Origin: Pigmentiphaga litoralis | GTDB taxonomy: Bacteria > Pseudomonadota > Gammaproteobacteria > Burkholderiales > Burkholderiaceae_B | NCBI RefSeq assembly: GCF_013408655.1 | Contig: NZ_JACCBP010000001.1 | Coordinates: forward strand, 248,001 to 312,000 | Direction: 5' to 3' | DNA length: 64,000 nucleotides | Shown here: one piece after another, positions 54,760 to 64,000 of the stretch | Layout of the letters: every line of letters starts with the position of its first letter | Numbering within the stretch: the stretch's first letter is position 1 | The notes under the pieces: generated by a model | The model's input: only the letters and a program-made list of their open reading frames with translations | What the model was told of the DNA's origin: nothing | Databases searched by the model: none | Made by a program: the position numbers and the translations under genes

Positions 54760-55743
54760 ATGTTGCGAACCTTGAGCGGCACGCTGACTGCCGTCCTTGC
54801 TGTGGCGGCGATGGCCACGGCTAGCCCAGCCGAAGCGCAGACCTATCCCGACCGGCCCATCAAAATCCTGCTGCCATTCTCGCCAGGCGGTAACCCGGAC
54901 ACCGTCGCACGCATCCTTGCCCAGGAACTGACGAAGCGCATGGGCCAGACGGTCGTTGTCGATAATCGGGCAGGGGCCAATGGCATCATCGCGACAGAAG
55001 CGGTCGCCAACGCGCCGGCCGACGGCTATACGCTGCTGTACACCACCGGCTCGCACGTCATCAATCCCCTGCTGTACAAGAAGCTGCCCTACGACACCGC
55101 GAAAGATTTCGTGCCGGTGTCGCTCGTGGGCGTGACGCGCGGTCAGGTATTGGTCGCCAATCCGCGCCTGGCGGCCAAGGATGTTCAGGAACTGGTCGCG
55201 TTGGCTCGGCCAGCCCAGTCCAATATCACGTACGGGTCCGCCGGCGTTGGAAACACCATGCACATGGTCGCTGAATACTTCAACAGCAAGGCGGGCACGC
55301 ATCTGGTCCACATTCCCTACAAGGGCGCCGCACCGGCAATGAATGCGGTCATTGCAGGCGAGGTGCAGGTGGCCTTCCTGAATCCCGTGTCGGCCATCGA
55401 GCAGGTCAAGCAAGGCAAGTTGAAAGCCCTGGCGGTGACCGGAAGCTCGCGTATTCCGCAGTTGCCGGACGTGCCGACGGTGAAGGAAGCAGGCGTTTCC
55501 GGCTTTGAAGTCGACGGCGGTTGGCAGGGCTTTCTGGCTCCGGCGAACACGCCACCCGATGTCGTTGCCAAGCTCAACAAAACGCTCGATGACATCCTGA
55601 AGTCACCCGAGATGACGCAGCGGTTCGCGTCCATGGGCCTTGACGTGGTGGGAGGCCCGCCCAAGGACATGGCGTCGCATCTGGACAAGGAAACCAGTGT
55701 GTACACGCAGATCGCCGCGGCGGCAAACATTCAAAAAGAATGA
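54760..55743 (+). CDS. Bug/TctC-family periplasmic solute-binding protein
   Basis: 327 residues with signal peptide (…LAVAAMATASPAEAQ). Bug hallmarks: PIKILLPFSPGGNPDTVARIL, VVVDNRAGANGIIATEAVANAPADGYTLL, KLPYDTAKDFVPVSLV, HIPYKGAAPAMNAVIAGEVQVAF, LPDVPTVKEAGVSGF. GGAGAAG precedes the ATG at 54,760. It is followed by a CocE/NonD hydrolase and a GntR regulator on the same strand, so the ligand may be the ester or amide that the hydrolase cleaves; inference. Confidence 0.9.
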   Translation: MLRTLSGTLTAVLAVAAMATASPAEAQTYPDRPIKILLPFSPGGNPDTVARILAQELTKRMGQTVVVDNRAGANGIIATEAVANAPADGYTLLYTTGSHVINPLLYKKLPYDTAKDFVPVSLVGVTRGQVLVANPRLAAKDVQELVALARPAQSNITYGSAGVGNTMHMVAEYFNSKAGTHLVHIPYKGAAPAMNAVIAGEVQVAFLNPVSAIEQVKQGKLKALAVTGSSRIPQLPDVPTVKEAGVSGFEVDGGWQGFLAPANTPPDVVAKLNKTLDDILKSPEMTQRFASMGLDVVGGPPKDMASHLDKETSVYTQIAAAANIQKE

Positions 55744-55806
55744 ATCGCAGGGCGACGTGCCATCGCGTTCGCCTCAGTGTGTCCATCATCCGGCAGGAGA
55801 CCCCCC

Positions 55807-57504
55807 ATGAGCATCACCCCATTACGTTCCCATGCAATGGTGTTCGAGAAAGACGTTGCGATTCCTATGGACGACGGCGCCATCTTGCGCGCCAATGTGT
55901 TCCGGCCGGACGCGCCCGGCCAGTATCCGGTCGTCATGGCGCAAGGCGTTTATGGCAAGGACGTGCACTTTGCCGATGGCTGGAAGCCGCAGTGGGAAAA
56001 GTTGATGAAGCTGCATCCGGACCTGTGCAGCAACGGGTCCACCGGCAAATACATGCGATGGGAAACCGTCGATCCGGAGCGTTGGGTGCCGGATGGCTTC
56101 GTGGTGATCCATGTCGATTCGCGAGGCAGCGGCAAGTCTCCGGGCTTCCTTGATCCGATGTCAGCACGCGAGATCGAAGATTACGTGGCGTCCATTGCGT
56201 GGGCGGGGACACAAACCTGGAGCAACGGCAAAGTCGGGTTGATCGGCATTTCGTATTACGCAGCGACGCAATGGCGGGTTGCCGCGCTGCGTCCTCCTTA
56301 TCTGGCCGCCATCGTGCCGTGGGAAGGACGTTCGGACCATTACCGTGACTATGGCTTTCACGGCGGGATCATGAGCAATGGGTTCCTGCAGGCCTGGTGG
56401 CCCAAGCAGGTGCTGTCCAACCAGCACGGCAGCGGTGGCACGCCGTATCGCGATCGGGATACCGGCTTGCCCACCACGGGCGACGCACTGAGTGCGCCTC
56501 TGCTGCTCGGTAATCGAAGTGATTACCCCGCCGAAATGGCGCGGCACCCCCTGTGCGACGCATGGCATCGTGAACGTTCGCCGGATCTGTCCCGGATCGA
56601 CGTGCCCGTGTTATCCGCTGGCAATTGGGGCGGGCCGGGCAACCACCTTCGGGGGAACATCGAGGGGTACCTGCGGGCGGGCGCCAAAAAGAAATGGCTG
56701 TCCATGCATATCGGGACGCACTACGAAAGCTTCTATCTGCCCGACTACGTGGCCATGCAAAAGCGCTTCTTCAATTTTTATCTACGAGGCGATCAAAACG
56801 GCTGGGAGGATGAGCCGCCGGTCAAGCTGGCGGTCCGTCACGTCGAAGGTTCCGCGACGCGGACGGAAAACGAATTTCCCTTGGCGCGCACCGTATGGAC
56901 AGCGTTCTATCTGGACGCCGCGACGCGAAGCCTGGCGCCAGAGACGCCGGGATCCGCGGCCGAAACAAGTTTTGACGCGACGGGGGATGGCGTGGACTTC
57001 ACGACAGCGCCCTTTGCGCAGGAAACGGAATTGACAGGGTTTGTCACGCTGAAAATCTGGGTGGCGTCCTCGACGCCCGACCTGGATCTGTTTGCCATCC
57101 TCAGGCTCTTTGATCCCGACGGCAAAGAAGTGGTATTTGACGGTGCGCATGAACCCACGCCGCTGACGCGGGGCTGGCTCCGGGCGTCGCACCGCAAGAT
57201 CGATGAGGCCCAGTCGCTGCCCTACCGGGTCTTCCATGCGCACGATGAAGTGCAGAAGCTCGAGCCGGGCCAGTCCTATGCGCTGGATGTCGAGGTCTGG
57301 CCAACGTCTATCGTGATTCCCGCCGGCTACCGATTGACGCTGACGCTGCAAGGCAAAGACTTCGAGTTCCCGGGCAAGGCCGGACGTCTGTTGCACAATC
57401 ATCCGCTGGACCGCGGTCACGACGATTTTTCAGGTACATCCACCTTGTTCACGGGTGGCGACCAGGCGTCCTTCTTGTTGCTGCCGGTGGTTCCGCCAAG
57501 GTGA
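55807..57504 (+). CDS. CocE/NonD-family hydrolase
   Basis: 565 residues. N-terminal alpha/beta-hydrolase domain: VAIPMDDGAILRANVFRP, VHVDSRGSGKSPG-type turn, nucleophile Ser in GLIGISYYA. Middle X-Pro dipeptidyl-peptidase-like domain and a C-terminal jelly-roll (EVVFDGAHEPTP, IPAGYRLTLTLQGKDFEF). Family members cleave cocaine-like esters, glutaryl-cephalosporins or peptides. GGAGA precedes the ATG at 55,807. Stop overlaps the GntR start (GTGA), so it is translationally coupled. No signal peptide, so cytoplasmic. Confidence 0.88.
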   Translation: MSITPLRSHAMVFEKDVAIPMDDGAILRANVFRPDAPGQYPVVMAQGVYGKDVHFADGWKPQWEKLMKLHPDLCSNGSTGKYMRWETVDPERWVPDGFVVIHVDSRGSGKSPGFLDPMSAREIEDYVASIAWAGTQTWSNGKVGLIGISYYAATQWRVAALRPPYLAAIVPWEGRSDHYRDYGFHGGIMSNGFLQAWWPKQVLSNQHGSGGTPYRDRDTGLPTTGDALSAPLLLGNRSDYPAEMARHPLCDAWHRERSPDLSRIDVPVLSAGNWGGPGNHLRGNIEGYLRAGAKKKWLSMHIGTHYESFYLPDYVAMQKRFFNFYLRGDQNGWEDEPPVKLAVRHVEGSATRTENEFPLARTVWTAFYLDAATRSLAPETPGSAAETSFDATGDGVDFTTAPFAQETELTGFVTLKIWVASSTPDLDLFAILRLFDPDGKEVVFDGAHEPTPLTRGWLRASHRKIDEAQSLPYRVFHAHDEVQKLEPGQSYALDVEVWPTSIVIPAGYRLTLTLQGKDFEFPGKAGRLLHNHPLDRGHDDFSGTSTLFTGGDQASFLLLPVVPPR

Positions 57505-58181
57505 ACCTCATACTTGCACAAAAAGGGCGCATGACCAGTGTCAGCCTGGTCTATCATGCAATACGCCGGGATCTGATTCAGGCGAGCCTTGAACCGGGCG
57601 AACGTTTACGCATTCAGGAATTGAGCGAGCGCTACCAGTGTGGTGTGATTCCGATTCGGGAGGCGCTCAACCGGCTGGCCTCCGACGGATTGGTCACGTA
57701 TTCGGAGCAGCGTGGGTTTTCTGCCGCGGCCGTCAGCGCGACAGACGCGCTGGATATCTGCCAGGCCCGCGTGTTGATGTCCGAGTCGGCGTTGCGTGCA
57801 TCGATCGAGCAAGGTGACGATGCTTGGGAGGAGCGGGTGGTGCTGAGCTACCACCGCCTGAAAAAGGTGCCCCGCTATGCGAGCATGGATCCCCCCATCG
57901 GAAACATCGACTACGACGATCCCCACAAGGCCTTCCACACTGCGCTGATCAGCGCCTGTGGTTCATCACGAATGATCCAGTTGTTCGAGCAGCTGTTCGT
58001 TCACGCCGAACGCTATCGCTACTACGCCCGACGCGTGCTGGTGGCCGACCCGGATGATGATCACCGTGCGGTGATGGAAGCGGCGCTTGCACGGGATGTG
58101 CCGCTCGCCCTGAAGCTTGCGCGGGAGCATATCGAGGGTCCGGCCAAGATTCTTGTGCAAGCGCTCAGCGGGAAAGCCTGA
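57501..58181 (+). CDS. GntR-family regulator (FCD type)
   Basis: 226 residues from a GTG overlapping the hydrolase stop; an ATG at 57,531 would give 216. Winged helix: YHAIRRDLIQASLEPGERLR, IQELSERYQCGVIPIREALNRL, LVTYSEQRGFSAAAV. The helical FCD effector domain has metal-site residues (Asp in DALDICQARVLM, His in HKAFHTALISACGS). Probably controls the Bug-CocE operon it ends. It converges on the aldehyde dehydrogenase gene 15 bases away. Confidence 0.88.
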   Translation: MNLILAQKGRMTSVSLVYHAIRRDLIQASLEPGERLRIQELSERYQCGVIPIREALNRLASDGLVTYSEQRGFSAAAVSATDALDICQARVLMSESALRASIEQGDDAWEERVVLSYHRLKKVPRYASMDPPIGNIDYDDPHKAFHTALISACGSSRMIQLFEQLFVHAERYRYYARRVLVADPDDDHRAVMEAALARDVPLALKLAREHIEGPAKILVQALSGKA

Positions 58182-58196
58182 GCGCTGCTTGGCCGA

Positions 58197-59624
58197 TCAG
58201 ATCTGCGTAATGAATTTCGTCACGAGATACCCATCGAAGGTTTCCGTGCCGCCTTCGCTGCCGATGCCGGAATCCTTGATCCCGCCGAATGGTGTTTCGG
58301 ACAGCGCCATGCCGAAGTGGTTGATGTTGACCATGCCGGCTTCGAGCCCATTCGATGCCTGATGCGCCGTCTTCAAGGAGTTGGTGAACACGTAGGACGC
58401 CAGGCCGAAGGGCAGGCTGTTCGCGCGGCGCAGCACCTCGTCGGTGGTCTTGAAGCGGACCACGGGGGCGACGGGGCCGAAGGGTTCTTCCGTCATCAGG
58501 CGGGAATCGTCGGGCAGGTCGGTAATGACCGCGGGCGAGAAGAAGTAGCCCTTGTCGCCCAGGCGCGAGCCGCCGGTCACTACCGTGCCGCCGCGCTGGT
58601 TGGCGTCGTCCAGGAACGATTCCATCGACAGCACGCGGCGTTCATGGGCCAGCGGACCCATTTGCGTGTCGGAGGCCAGGCCGTCGCCGACCTTGATCGA
58701 GGCGATCACGTCGGTGAATTTGGCCAGGAATTTGTCGTAGGCCTTTTCCTGCACGTAGAAGCGGGTAGGGGACACGCACACCTGTCCGGCGTTACGGATC
58801 TTGGACCGGGCGAGCATTTCGGCAGCCGGTTCGATGTCGGCGTCATCGAACACCAGGACGGGGGAATGGCCGCCCAGTTCCATGGTGATGCGTTTCATGT
58901 GCTGGCCCGCCAGGGCGGCCAGTTGTTTGCCGACGGGCACCGAGCCGGTAAAGGAAATCTTGCGCACGATGGGCGAGGTGATCAGATGCGTCGACACTTC
59001 GCTGGGCACGCCCCAGACGATGTTGAGGACGCCCGGCGGAAGGCCGGCATCGTGGAACAGCTGGGCGATGGCGACGACGGCGCTGGGCGAGTCTTCGGGG
59101 CCTTTCAGGATCAGCGTGCAGCCGGCGCCAAGTGCTGCGGCGGTCTTGCGGATGGCCTGGTTGAACGGAAAGTTCCAGGGCGAAAACGCCGCGCAGACGC
59201 CGACGGGTTCGCGCACGACGATCTGGCGGACGTCGGCGTTGCGGGGCGGGATCACGCGGCCGTAGATGCGGCGGGCCTCTTCGGCATGCCATTCGGCGTG
59301 TTCGGCGCAGACCATGATTTCGGCTACCGCCTCGGCCAGCGGCTTGCCCTGGTCCAGCGTGATGTTGCGGCCGATTTCCTGGGCGCGTTCGCGGGTCAGT
59401 TCGGCCACCTTGCGCAGGATGCGCGAGCGTTCAAGCGGCGACGTCTTCTTCCAGGTTTCGAAGGCGCGCTGCGCGGCGGCCAGGGCGCGGTCCAGATCGG
59501 CGGGCGTGGCGTGCGGCAGTTTGCCGAGCACTTCCTGCGTGGCGGGGTTGATGATGTCCTGCTCGCGACGGTCGCCGCCTTTGATGAATTCACCGTCGAT
59601 ATAGAGCGCGAGATCCTGGTACAT
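58197..59624 (-). CDS. NAD(P)-dependent aldehyde dehydrogenase (succinate-semialdehyde-like)
   Basis: 475 residues of the ALDH superfamily. Motifs: [18 protein letters not shown], cofactor segment [11 protein letters not shown], catalytic Glu in [16 protein letters not shown], catalytic Cys in [13 protein letters not shown] and [29 protein letters not shown]. Closest in feel to GabD/SSADH-type enzymes. Oxidises an aldehyde to a carboxylate; the exact substrate is unknown. Divergent from the double-winged-helix GntR gene across a 182-base gap. Confidence 0.9.
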   Translation of the reverse strand: MYQDLALYIDGEFIKGGDRREQDIINPATQEVLGKLPHATPADLDRALAAAQRAFETWKKTSPLERSRILRKVAELTRERAQEIGRNITLDQGKPLAEAVAEIMVCAEHAEWHAEEARRIYGRVIPPRNADVRQIVVREPVGVCAAFSPWNFPFNQAIRKTAAALGAGCTLILKGPEDSPSAVVAIAQLFHDAGLPPGVLNIVWGVPSEVSTHLITSPIVRKISFTGSVPVGKQLAALAGQHMKRITMELGGHSPVLVFDDADIEPAAEMLARSKIRNAGQVCVSPTRFYVQEKAYDKFLAKFTDVIASIKVGDGLASDTQMGPLAHERRVLSMESFLDDANQRGGTVVTGGSRLGDKGYFFSPAVITDLPDDSRLMTEEPFGPVAPVVRFKTTDEVLRRANSLPFGLASYVFTNSLKTAHQASNGLEAGMVNINHFGMALSETPFGGIKDSGIGSEGGTETFDGYLVTKFITQI

Positions 59625-59806
59625 GCTGACTCCTGAAGGATGGAAACCTGGACCGAAAGCCTAGCATGCTGGGGCGAGGCGTGACATGGTCTGCGCCAGG
59701 TAGCTGCTCAGGCATGCCAGGGGATGCGGCCTGACCGGGGCCGGGGCTCCCATGCGCAGCGGCTTTGGTTGATCGGCCCGCGCAGCGGGTGCGACAATCA
59801 CGTCCT

Positions 59807-60703
59807 ATGCCCTCCACACACGCCATTGCCGCGCAGATCTACGAGTTCGTGCGAACCGAGAATCTTGCCGAAGGAAGCCATCTGCCCGCGCAGATGCTCG
59901 CGGACCGCTTGCGGGTGTCGCGTTCGCCGGTGAATCAGGCTTTGCAATTGCTGCATGATCGCGGCGTATTGCAACGGGTGCCGAACCGGGGGTATTTCGT
60001 GTCGGGGGCATTGGCGGACAGCGGGGTAGCCGATGCACAGGGCCTGCAGCTCGACGACAGCAACGCGCTGGACGATACCTATTTCCGGATTGCCGAAGAT
60101 GTGTTGCAGGATCGCCTGCCGATCGACGTGACCGAGACCATGCTGCGCGCCAAGTACGGCCTGACCGGCGCGCAGATGACCCAGGTGCTGAACCGCATTG
60201 CGCAGGAAGGCTGGGTGTCGCGCAAGCCGGGGTATGGCTGGACGTTTTCGTCCATGCTGCGCACGCCCGACAGTCTGCTGCAGTCCTACCGGCTGCGCCT
60301 GGCGCTGGAGCCGGCAGCCTTGCTGGAACCCGGGTTCCGGATGGATGCGGCGGTGCTGGCGCGGTGCCGGGCGGCCGAAGAACATCTGCTGGAAGGGGGC
60401 ATCGAGACCGACTCGGCGGCGCAGATCCACGAGCGGGGCGTGCGTTTCCACGAATCGCTGGTGGAAGCGTCAGGCAACCCTTTCTTCATCGAGACGATCA
60501 AGCGCGTCAACCGCGTGCGGCGGCTGCTGTCGTACCGGTCCATGAAGGATAGGGAACGTTATGTCGAGCATTGCCACCAGCACCTTGAAATCCTGAGCCT
60601 GATCGAGGCGGGCAAGCTCAAGGCGGCGTCGGACGCGCTGCGCATGCACCTGTCCAGCACGCTACGCAACCTGGAACGGATCGCAGGGCTGCTGGCGTCC
60701 TGA
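59807..60703 (+). CDS. GntR-family regulator with two winged helices and FCD domain
   Basis: 298 residues. The first winged helix (about 2-70: IAAQIYEFVRTENLAEGSHL, MLADRLRVSRSPVNQALQLL, VLQRVPNRGYFVSG) is followed by a second GntR-like winged helix (about 90-155: YFRIAEDVLQDRLPIDVTET, AKYGLTGAQMTQVLNRIAQE, GWVSRKPGYGWTF) and then a helical FCD-like domain with His residues in HERGVRFHESLVEASGN and CHQHLEILSLIEAG. The tandem DNA-binding arrangement is less common. Divergent from the aldehyde dehydrogenase; it is also convergent with the Bug gene at 60,792. Likely controls the dehydrogenase. Confidence 0.85.
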   Translation: MPSTHAIAAQIYEFVRTENLAEGSHLPAQMLADRLRVSRSPVNQALQLLHDRGVLQRVPNRGYFVSGALADSGVADAQGLQLDDSNALDDTYFRIAEDVLQDRLPIDVTETMLRAKYGLTGAQMTQVLNRIAQEGWVSRKPGYGWTFSSMLRTPDSLLQSYRLRLALEPAALLEPGFRMDAAVLARCRAAEEHLLEGGIETDSAAQIHERGVRFHESLVEASGNPFFIETIKRVNRVRRLLSYRSMKDRERYVEHCHQHLEILSLIEAGKLKAASDALRMHLSSTLRNLERIAGLLAS

Positions 60704-60791
60704 GGCGCGGTACGCCGCCGGTGGCGTCATTCCGCGGCAATGCGGGTTCGGGAATCGCGTCCGTCCGCCTGCCGCTGCCTGGCTCGACCGA

Positions 60792-61778
60792 TCATTCCGC
60801 CGTGATGTTGGCGCTCTTGACGATCCGCGCATATTGCGCCGTCTGGGTCTTGATGAAGTCGCGGAAAGCGTCTTGCGTCATGGGGGTGGCTTCACCGCCC
60901 TGTTCCTGCAGCAGGCGGATCACTTCGGGGTCGCGCAGCACCTGGTTCACGACCGTGTTCAGCTTGACCTGGACGTCGGCAGGGGTGCCAGCGGGCGCAA
61001 ACAGGCCGAACCAGTTTTCCAGCGTGTAGGCAGCCAATGGCGCGTATTCGGCAATGGCCGGGATGTCCGGGGCAAAGCTGGCGCGTTTGGCCGACGTCAC
61101 GGCCAGCGGTTTGACGCGGCCGCCCTTGATGAAGGGCAGGGCGCCGGCCATGCTCACGAAGGTCAGGTTGACGTTGCCCGACGCCACATCGACCAGCTGC
61201 GCTGACGCGCCCTTGTACGGAACATGGCTGAGTTTGACGCCGGCCAGCGACGCCAGCAATTCGCCGTTCAGATGCTGCGGGTTGCCCACGCCGCTGGTGC
61301 CGTAGGTAACGCCGGGGTGGGCCTTGGCGTAGGTCACCAGTTCTTCCACGTTCTTGACCGGCAGGGTCGGGCTGGCCAGCAATACATTCGGGACACGCGT
61401 CACCAGCGAGATGGGCGCCAGATCCTTTTCCGGCTGGTATTGCATCTGCTTGTAGATCAGCGGGTTGATGGCCGTTTCGCCGGCCGACCCCATCAGCAGC
61501 GTATATCCGTCAGGCGCTGCCTTCGACACTGCGGCTGCGCCGAGCATGCCGCTGGCGCCACCCTTGTTTTCCACGACCACCGACTGCTTGAGCGCAACAC
61601 GCATGCGGTCACCCAGCAGGCGTGCCACGGCGTCCACCCCGCCGCCGGCCGAAAACGGCACGACGATGGTGATGGGGCGGGACGGGTAGGGTGTCTGTGC
61701 CTGGGCAGGCAGGCTTGCCGTGGCGCCGAGCACGCCCAGGGCGAACGTGGATAGAACGAAGGAATGGCGCGAGGGCAT
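60792..61778 (-). CDS. Bug/TctC-family periplasmic solute-binding protein
   Basis: 328 residues from ATG at 61,778; signal peptide ends near SLPAQAQ. Bug hallmarks: PITIVVPFSAGGGVDAVARLL, VVVENKGGASGMLGAAAVSKAAPDGYTLLMG, LAPISLVTRVPNV, HVPYKGASAQLVDVASGNVNL and SFAPDIPAIAEYAPLAAY. No TctA/TctB genes are nearby. Divergent from the aconitase gene, so it may bind a carboxylate linked to it; inference. Confidence 0.9.
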   Translation of the reverse strand: MPSRHSFVLSTFALGVLGATASLPAQAQTPYPSRPITIVVPFSAGGGVDAVARLLGDRMRVALKQSVVVENKGGASGMLGAAAVSKAAPDGYTLLMGSAGETAINPLIYKQMQYQPEKDLAPISLVTRVPNVLLASPTLPVKNVEELVTYAKAHPGVTYGTSGVGNPQHLNGELLASLAGVKLSHVPYKGASAQLVDVASGNVNLTFVSMAGALPFIKGGRVKPLAVTSAKRASFAPDIPAIAEYAPLAAYTLENWFGLFAPAGTPADVQVKLNTVVNQVLRDPEVIRLLQEQGGEATPMTQDAFRDFIKTQTAQYARIVKSANITAE

Positions 61779-61836
61779 GACGTGTCTCCGAGTGCAGAAT
61801 TGTGGTGGGTACGGCAGGTCTAGGGTTTGCACGGAA

Positions 61837-61862
61837 TTGCATTTTATTGAATAAATATGCAA
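61837..61862. promoter_or_regulatory. Inverted repeat between Bug and aconitase genes
   Basis: TTGCAT-N14-ATGCAA in an AT-rich stretch with near-symmetric continuation (TTGCATTTTA against TAAATATGCAA). It lies 12 bases upstream of the aconitase ATG in the divergent promoter region, so it is a plausible operator or overlapping promoter core. Confidence 0.5.
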
Positions 61863-61873
61863 AATCAATCCTA

Positions 61874-64000
61874 TGGAAAACACCAACGACTTTTCTGCCG
61901 CATCGTTCACGCATGACGGGCAGACTTACGCGTGCGCAGACCTGCGCGGCGTGTGCGGATCGCGCCTGGATCGCTTGCCGGTCGTGCTGCGTCTGCTGAT
62001 GGAAAACGCGCTGCGCAACATGCGCGGCGCCGAACGCAGCGACGCCATCGCGGCGCTGTTTGCCTGGCTGGACACCGGCACGAGCGAGGCCGAACTGGCG
62101 TTCCAGCCCGGCCGTGTGCTGATGCACGACACGACCAGCACGCCTGCCCTGATCGACATTGCCGCCATGCGCAATGTGCTGGCCGAAGCCGGCGCCGATC
62201 CGTCCTTGCTCAATCCAATGCTGCCGGTGGACGTGTCGGTGGATCACTCGCTGGCGGTCGAAGCGTTTGCCGAACCCGGCGCCGCCACGACCAACCTGCA
62301 GCATGAAATCCGCCGCAATGCCGAGCGCTACCGCTTCCTGCGGTGGGCGTCCAAGTCCATGCGCGGCGTGCGGATCCACCCGCCCGGCACGGGGATCATG
62401 CACACCATCAACCTGGAACAGCTGGCCACGGTCGTGACGACCGAAGCGCGTGATGGCGCGACCTGGCTGGTGCCCGACATGATGATCGGCACCGACAGCC
62501 ACACGCCCATGATCAACGGCATCGGCGTGCTGGGATGGGGCGTGGGTGGACTGGAAGCGCAGACCGTGATGTTCGGCATGCCGACCCTGTTGCGTATCCC
62601 GGACGTGATCGGCGTGAAACTGACCGGCGCCTTGAAGCCCGGCGTGCTGGCCACTGACCTGGCGCTGACGGTCACGCAGCGGTTGCGGGCCCTGTCGGTC
62701 TCGGGGGAATTCATTGAGTTCTTTGGCCCCGGCGTGAGCACGCTGACGGCAGGTGACCGGGCGGTGGTGGCCAACATGGCGCCCGAGTACGGCGCGACGA
62801 CGGGCTACTTCCCCATCGATGCAACCACGCTGACCTATCTGCGGGCAACAGGCCGAACCGCGGAACACGTGGCGCGGGTCGAGGCATTCAGCCAGCATCT
62901 GGGCATCTGGTTCGATCCCGATGCCGAACCCCGCTACACCCGCGCGATCCATATCGACCTGGACACGATCGGCTGCCACGTGGCCGGGCCGAAGCGGCCG
63001 CAGGACCTGCTGGAAGCGGGGCAGACAAAAGAGGTATTGGCCGCCCTGGGCTTCGTGCCGGCAGGCAAGGAAGCCGACGTGGCTGCCGTGCGGGGCGATG
63101 GCGCAGACTCGACTGCAGTGAACACCGCAGCATCCCTGGCGCCCACCCCCGCGCTGCCGCGCCACCCGGTGGCCATCGCTGCGATCACCAGCTGCACCAA
63201 CACGTCCGACCCCGCGCTGCTGATCGCGGCCGGGGTGCTGGCGCGCAAGGCGCGTGCGCTGGGCTTGCGGGTGCCATCGTGGGTCAAGACGTCGCTCGGA
63301 CCGGGCTCGCCTGCGGCGGCCTCCTACCTGCAACGTTCCGGCCTGCTCGACGACCTGGAAGCCGTGGGCTTCGGCATCGTGGGCTATGGCTGCACGACCT
63401 GTATCGGCAATTCGGGCCCGTTGACGCCGCCGATCCGCGCGGCGATCTCGGCGGGCACCGCGCTGCCGGTCGCGGCGCTGTCGGGCAACCGCAACTTTCC
63501 GGGGCGGGTGCATCCGGACCTGGAATTGGGTTTCATCATGTCGCCGCCACTGGTGATCGCCTTCGGGCTGGCGGGCGATGCCGAGCGTGATCTGCGCACG
63601 GAGCCTGTTCAGGTCACCGCCGATGGCCGGTCCGTCATGCTGTCCGACCTGTGGCCCACGCGTGAAGAGGTGGCCGCTCACTTGCACGAGGCGCTGGATC
63701 CGGCGGACTACCGCCGCGACTTCGAGATCGCCAGCCGGAATCCGCTGTGGTACGCCCTGGCCGCGCCGGACACACCGCTGTATCCGTGGGATCCCGCATC
63801 CACCGCCTTGCGCCGCCCGCCGTTTGCGTCAGCAACGGAAGGCAGTCAGTTGGGACGTTATGTGGCCTATCCGTTGATGGTGGTCGGCGATGACATCACC
63901 ACCGACCACATCTCGCCCGCCAGCGCGATCCCGCCCGACAGCCTGGTCGCGGATTTCCTGGTGGCGCGCGGCGACGATCGCAACGACCTGAATGTGTTTG
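61874..64000 (+). CDS. acnA: Aconitate hydratase (AcnA/IRP-type), C-terminus off window
   Basis: 709 codons in the window; the family is normally about 860-900 residues, so about 150-190 residues are missing to the right. Iron-sulfur cluster Cys are present: AAITSCTNTSDP and GYGCTTCIGNSGPL. Substrate-site segments: GTDSHTPMINGIGVLGWGVG, IFLFGM-like EAQTVMFGMP, and VVGDDITTDHISPASAI, the start of the swivel domain. Interconverts citrate and isocitrate, or a methylated analogue in AcnD-type paralogues. A second, housekeeping aconitase elsewhere is possible. Divergent from a Bug gene. Confidence 0.9.

Noticed and set aside
54573..54818. 81-codon minus-strand frame ending IIRANSDQIAGIVHAWLVKKGMLD-like (shown in part in description only as HAWLVKKGMLD)
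   Set aside because: Its tail looks protein-like, but the frame crosses the promoter and start of the Bug gene and has no recognised domain or ribosome site. At best a gene remnant; not strong enough to annotate.

Overview
The window looks like chromosomal DNA of a high-GC betaproteobacterium in Burkholderiales, most likely the Alcaligenaceae (Bordetella/Achromobacter-like). The reasons are the core order tig-clpP-clpX-lon-hupB, a dapC-dapD-dapE-prmB block, four tctC/Bug-type periplasmic solute-binding proteins without adjacent membrane subunits, and a two-partner-secretion adhesin. No prophage, insertion sequence or CRISPR array was seen. This placement is inference from gene content, not from a database search.

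Layout. 1-9,661 (minus): a two-partner secretion system, with the transporter TpsB upstream of a giant exoprotein TpsA that runs off the left edge and carries two classes of internal repeats. 10,054-30,829: a purine/ureide catabolism region holding allophanate hydrolase, an NMT1-type ABC importer, a class II glutamine amidotransferase, an OHCU decarboxylase-allantoate amidohydrolase fusion, PuuE allantoinase, HIU hydrolase, a LysR regulator and xanthine dehydrogenase XdhABC. A red-light signalling operon interrupts it (bacteriophytochrome, response regulator and hybrid kinase, followed by a LysR gene, 11,780-17,469). 30,842-37,428: a cupin, then a catabolic set (intradiol dioxygenase, SDR, BKACE, MDR-type reductase, Bug protein) with a LacI-family regulator. 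Matching CAAACGTTTG-centred palindromes lie before the dioxygenase and before the Bug gene.

37,481-38,262: an AbiF/Abi_2-like HEPN gene with a divergent, terminator-equipped structured small RNA candidate. 38,521-40,484: an alpha/beta hydrolase and Bug operon. 40,821-47,430: the ABC-F protein YheS, PrmB, lysine/DAP biosynthesis DapE, DapD, DapC, and tRNA-Leu(UAG). 47,719-54,392: the trigger factor-ClpP-ClpX-Lon-HU proteostasis block, with a sigma32-like promoter before lon, and tRNA-Val(UAC). 54,760-61,778: two further Bug-centred modules (Bug, CocE/NonD hydrolase, GntR; aldehyde dehydrogenase, double-winged-helix GntR, Bug). 61,874-64,000: aconitase, cut by the right edge.

Purine genes fit xanthine -> urate (XdhABC; XdhC matures the cofactor) -> HIU -> OHCU (UraH) -> allantoin (OHCU decarboxylase domain) -> allantoate (PuuE) -> ureidoglycine/ureidoglycolate (allantoate amidohydrolase domain). 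AtzF finishes urea-derived allophanate. Uricase and urea carboxylase are not in the window. The points most worth following are the AbiF-RNA pair, the LacI-controlled dioxygenase/BKACE operon, the possible xanthine riboswitch upstream of the NMT1 importer, the phytochrome operon and the repeat architecture of TpsA.
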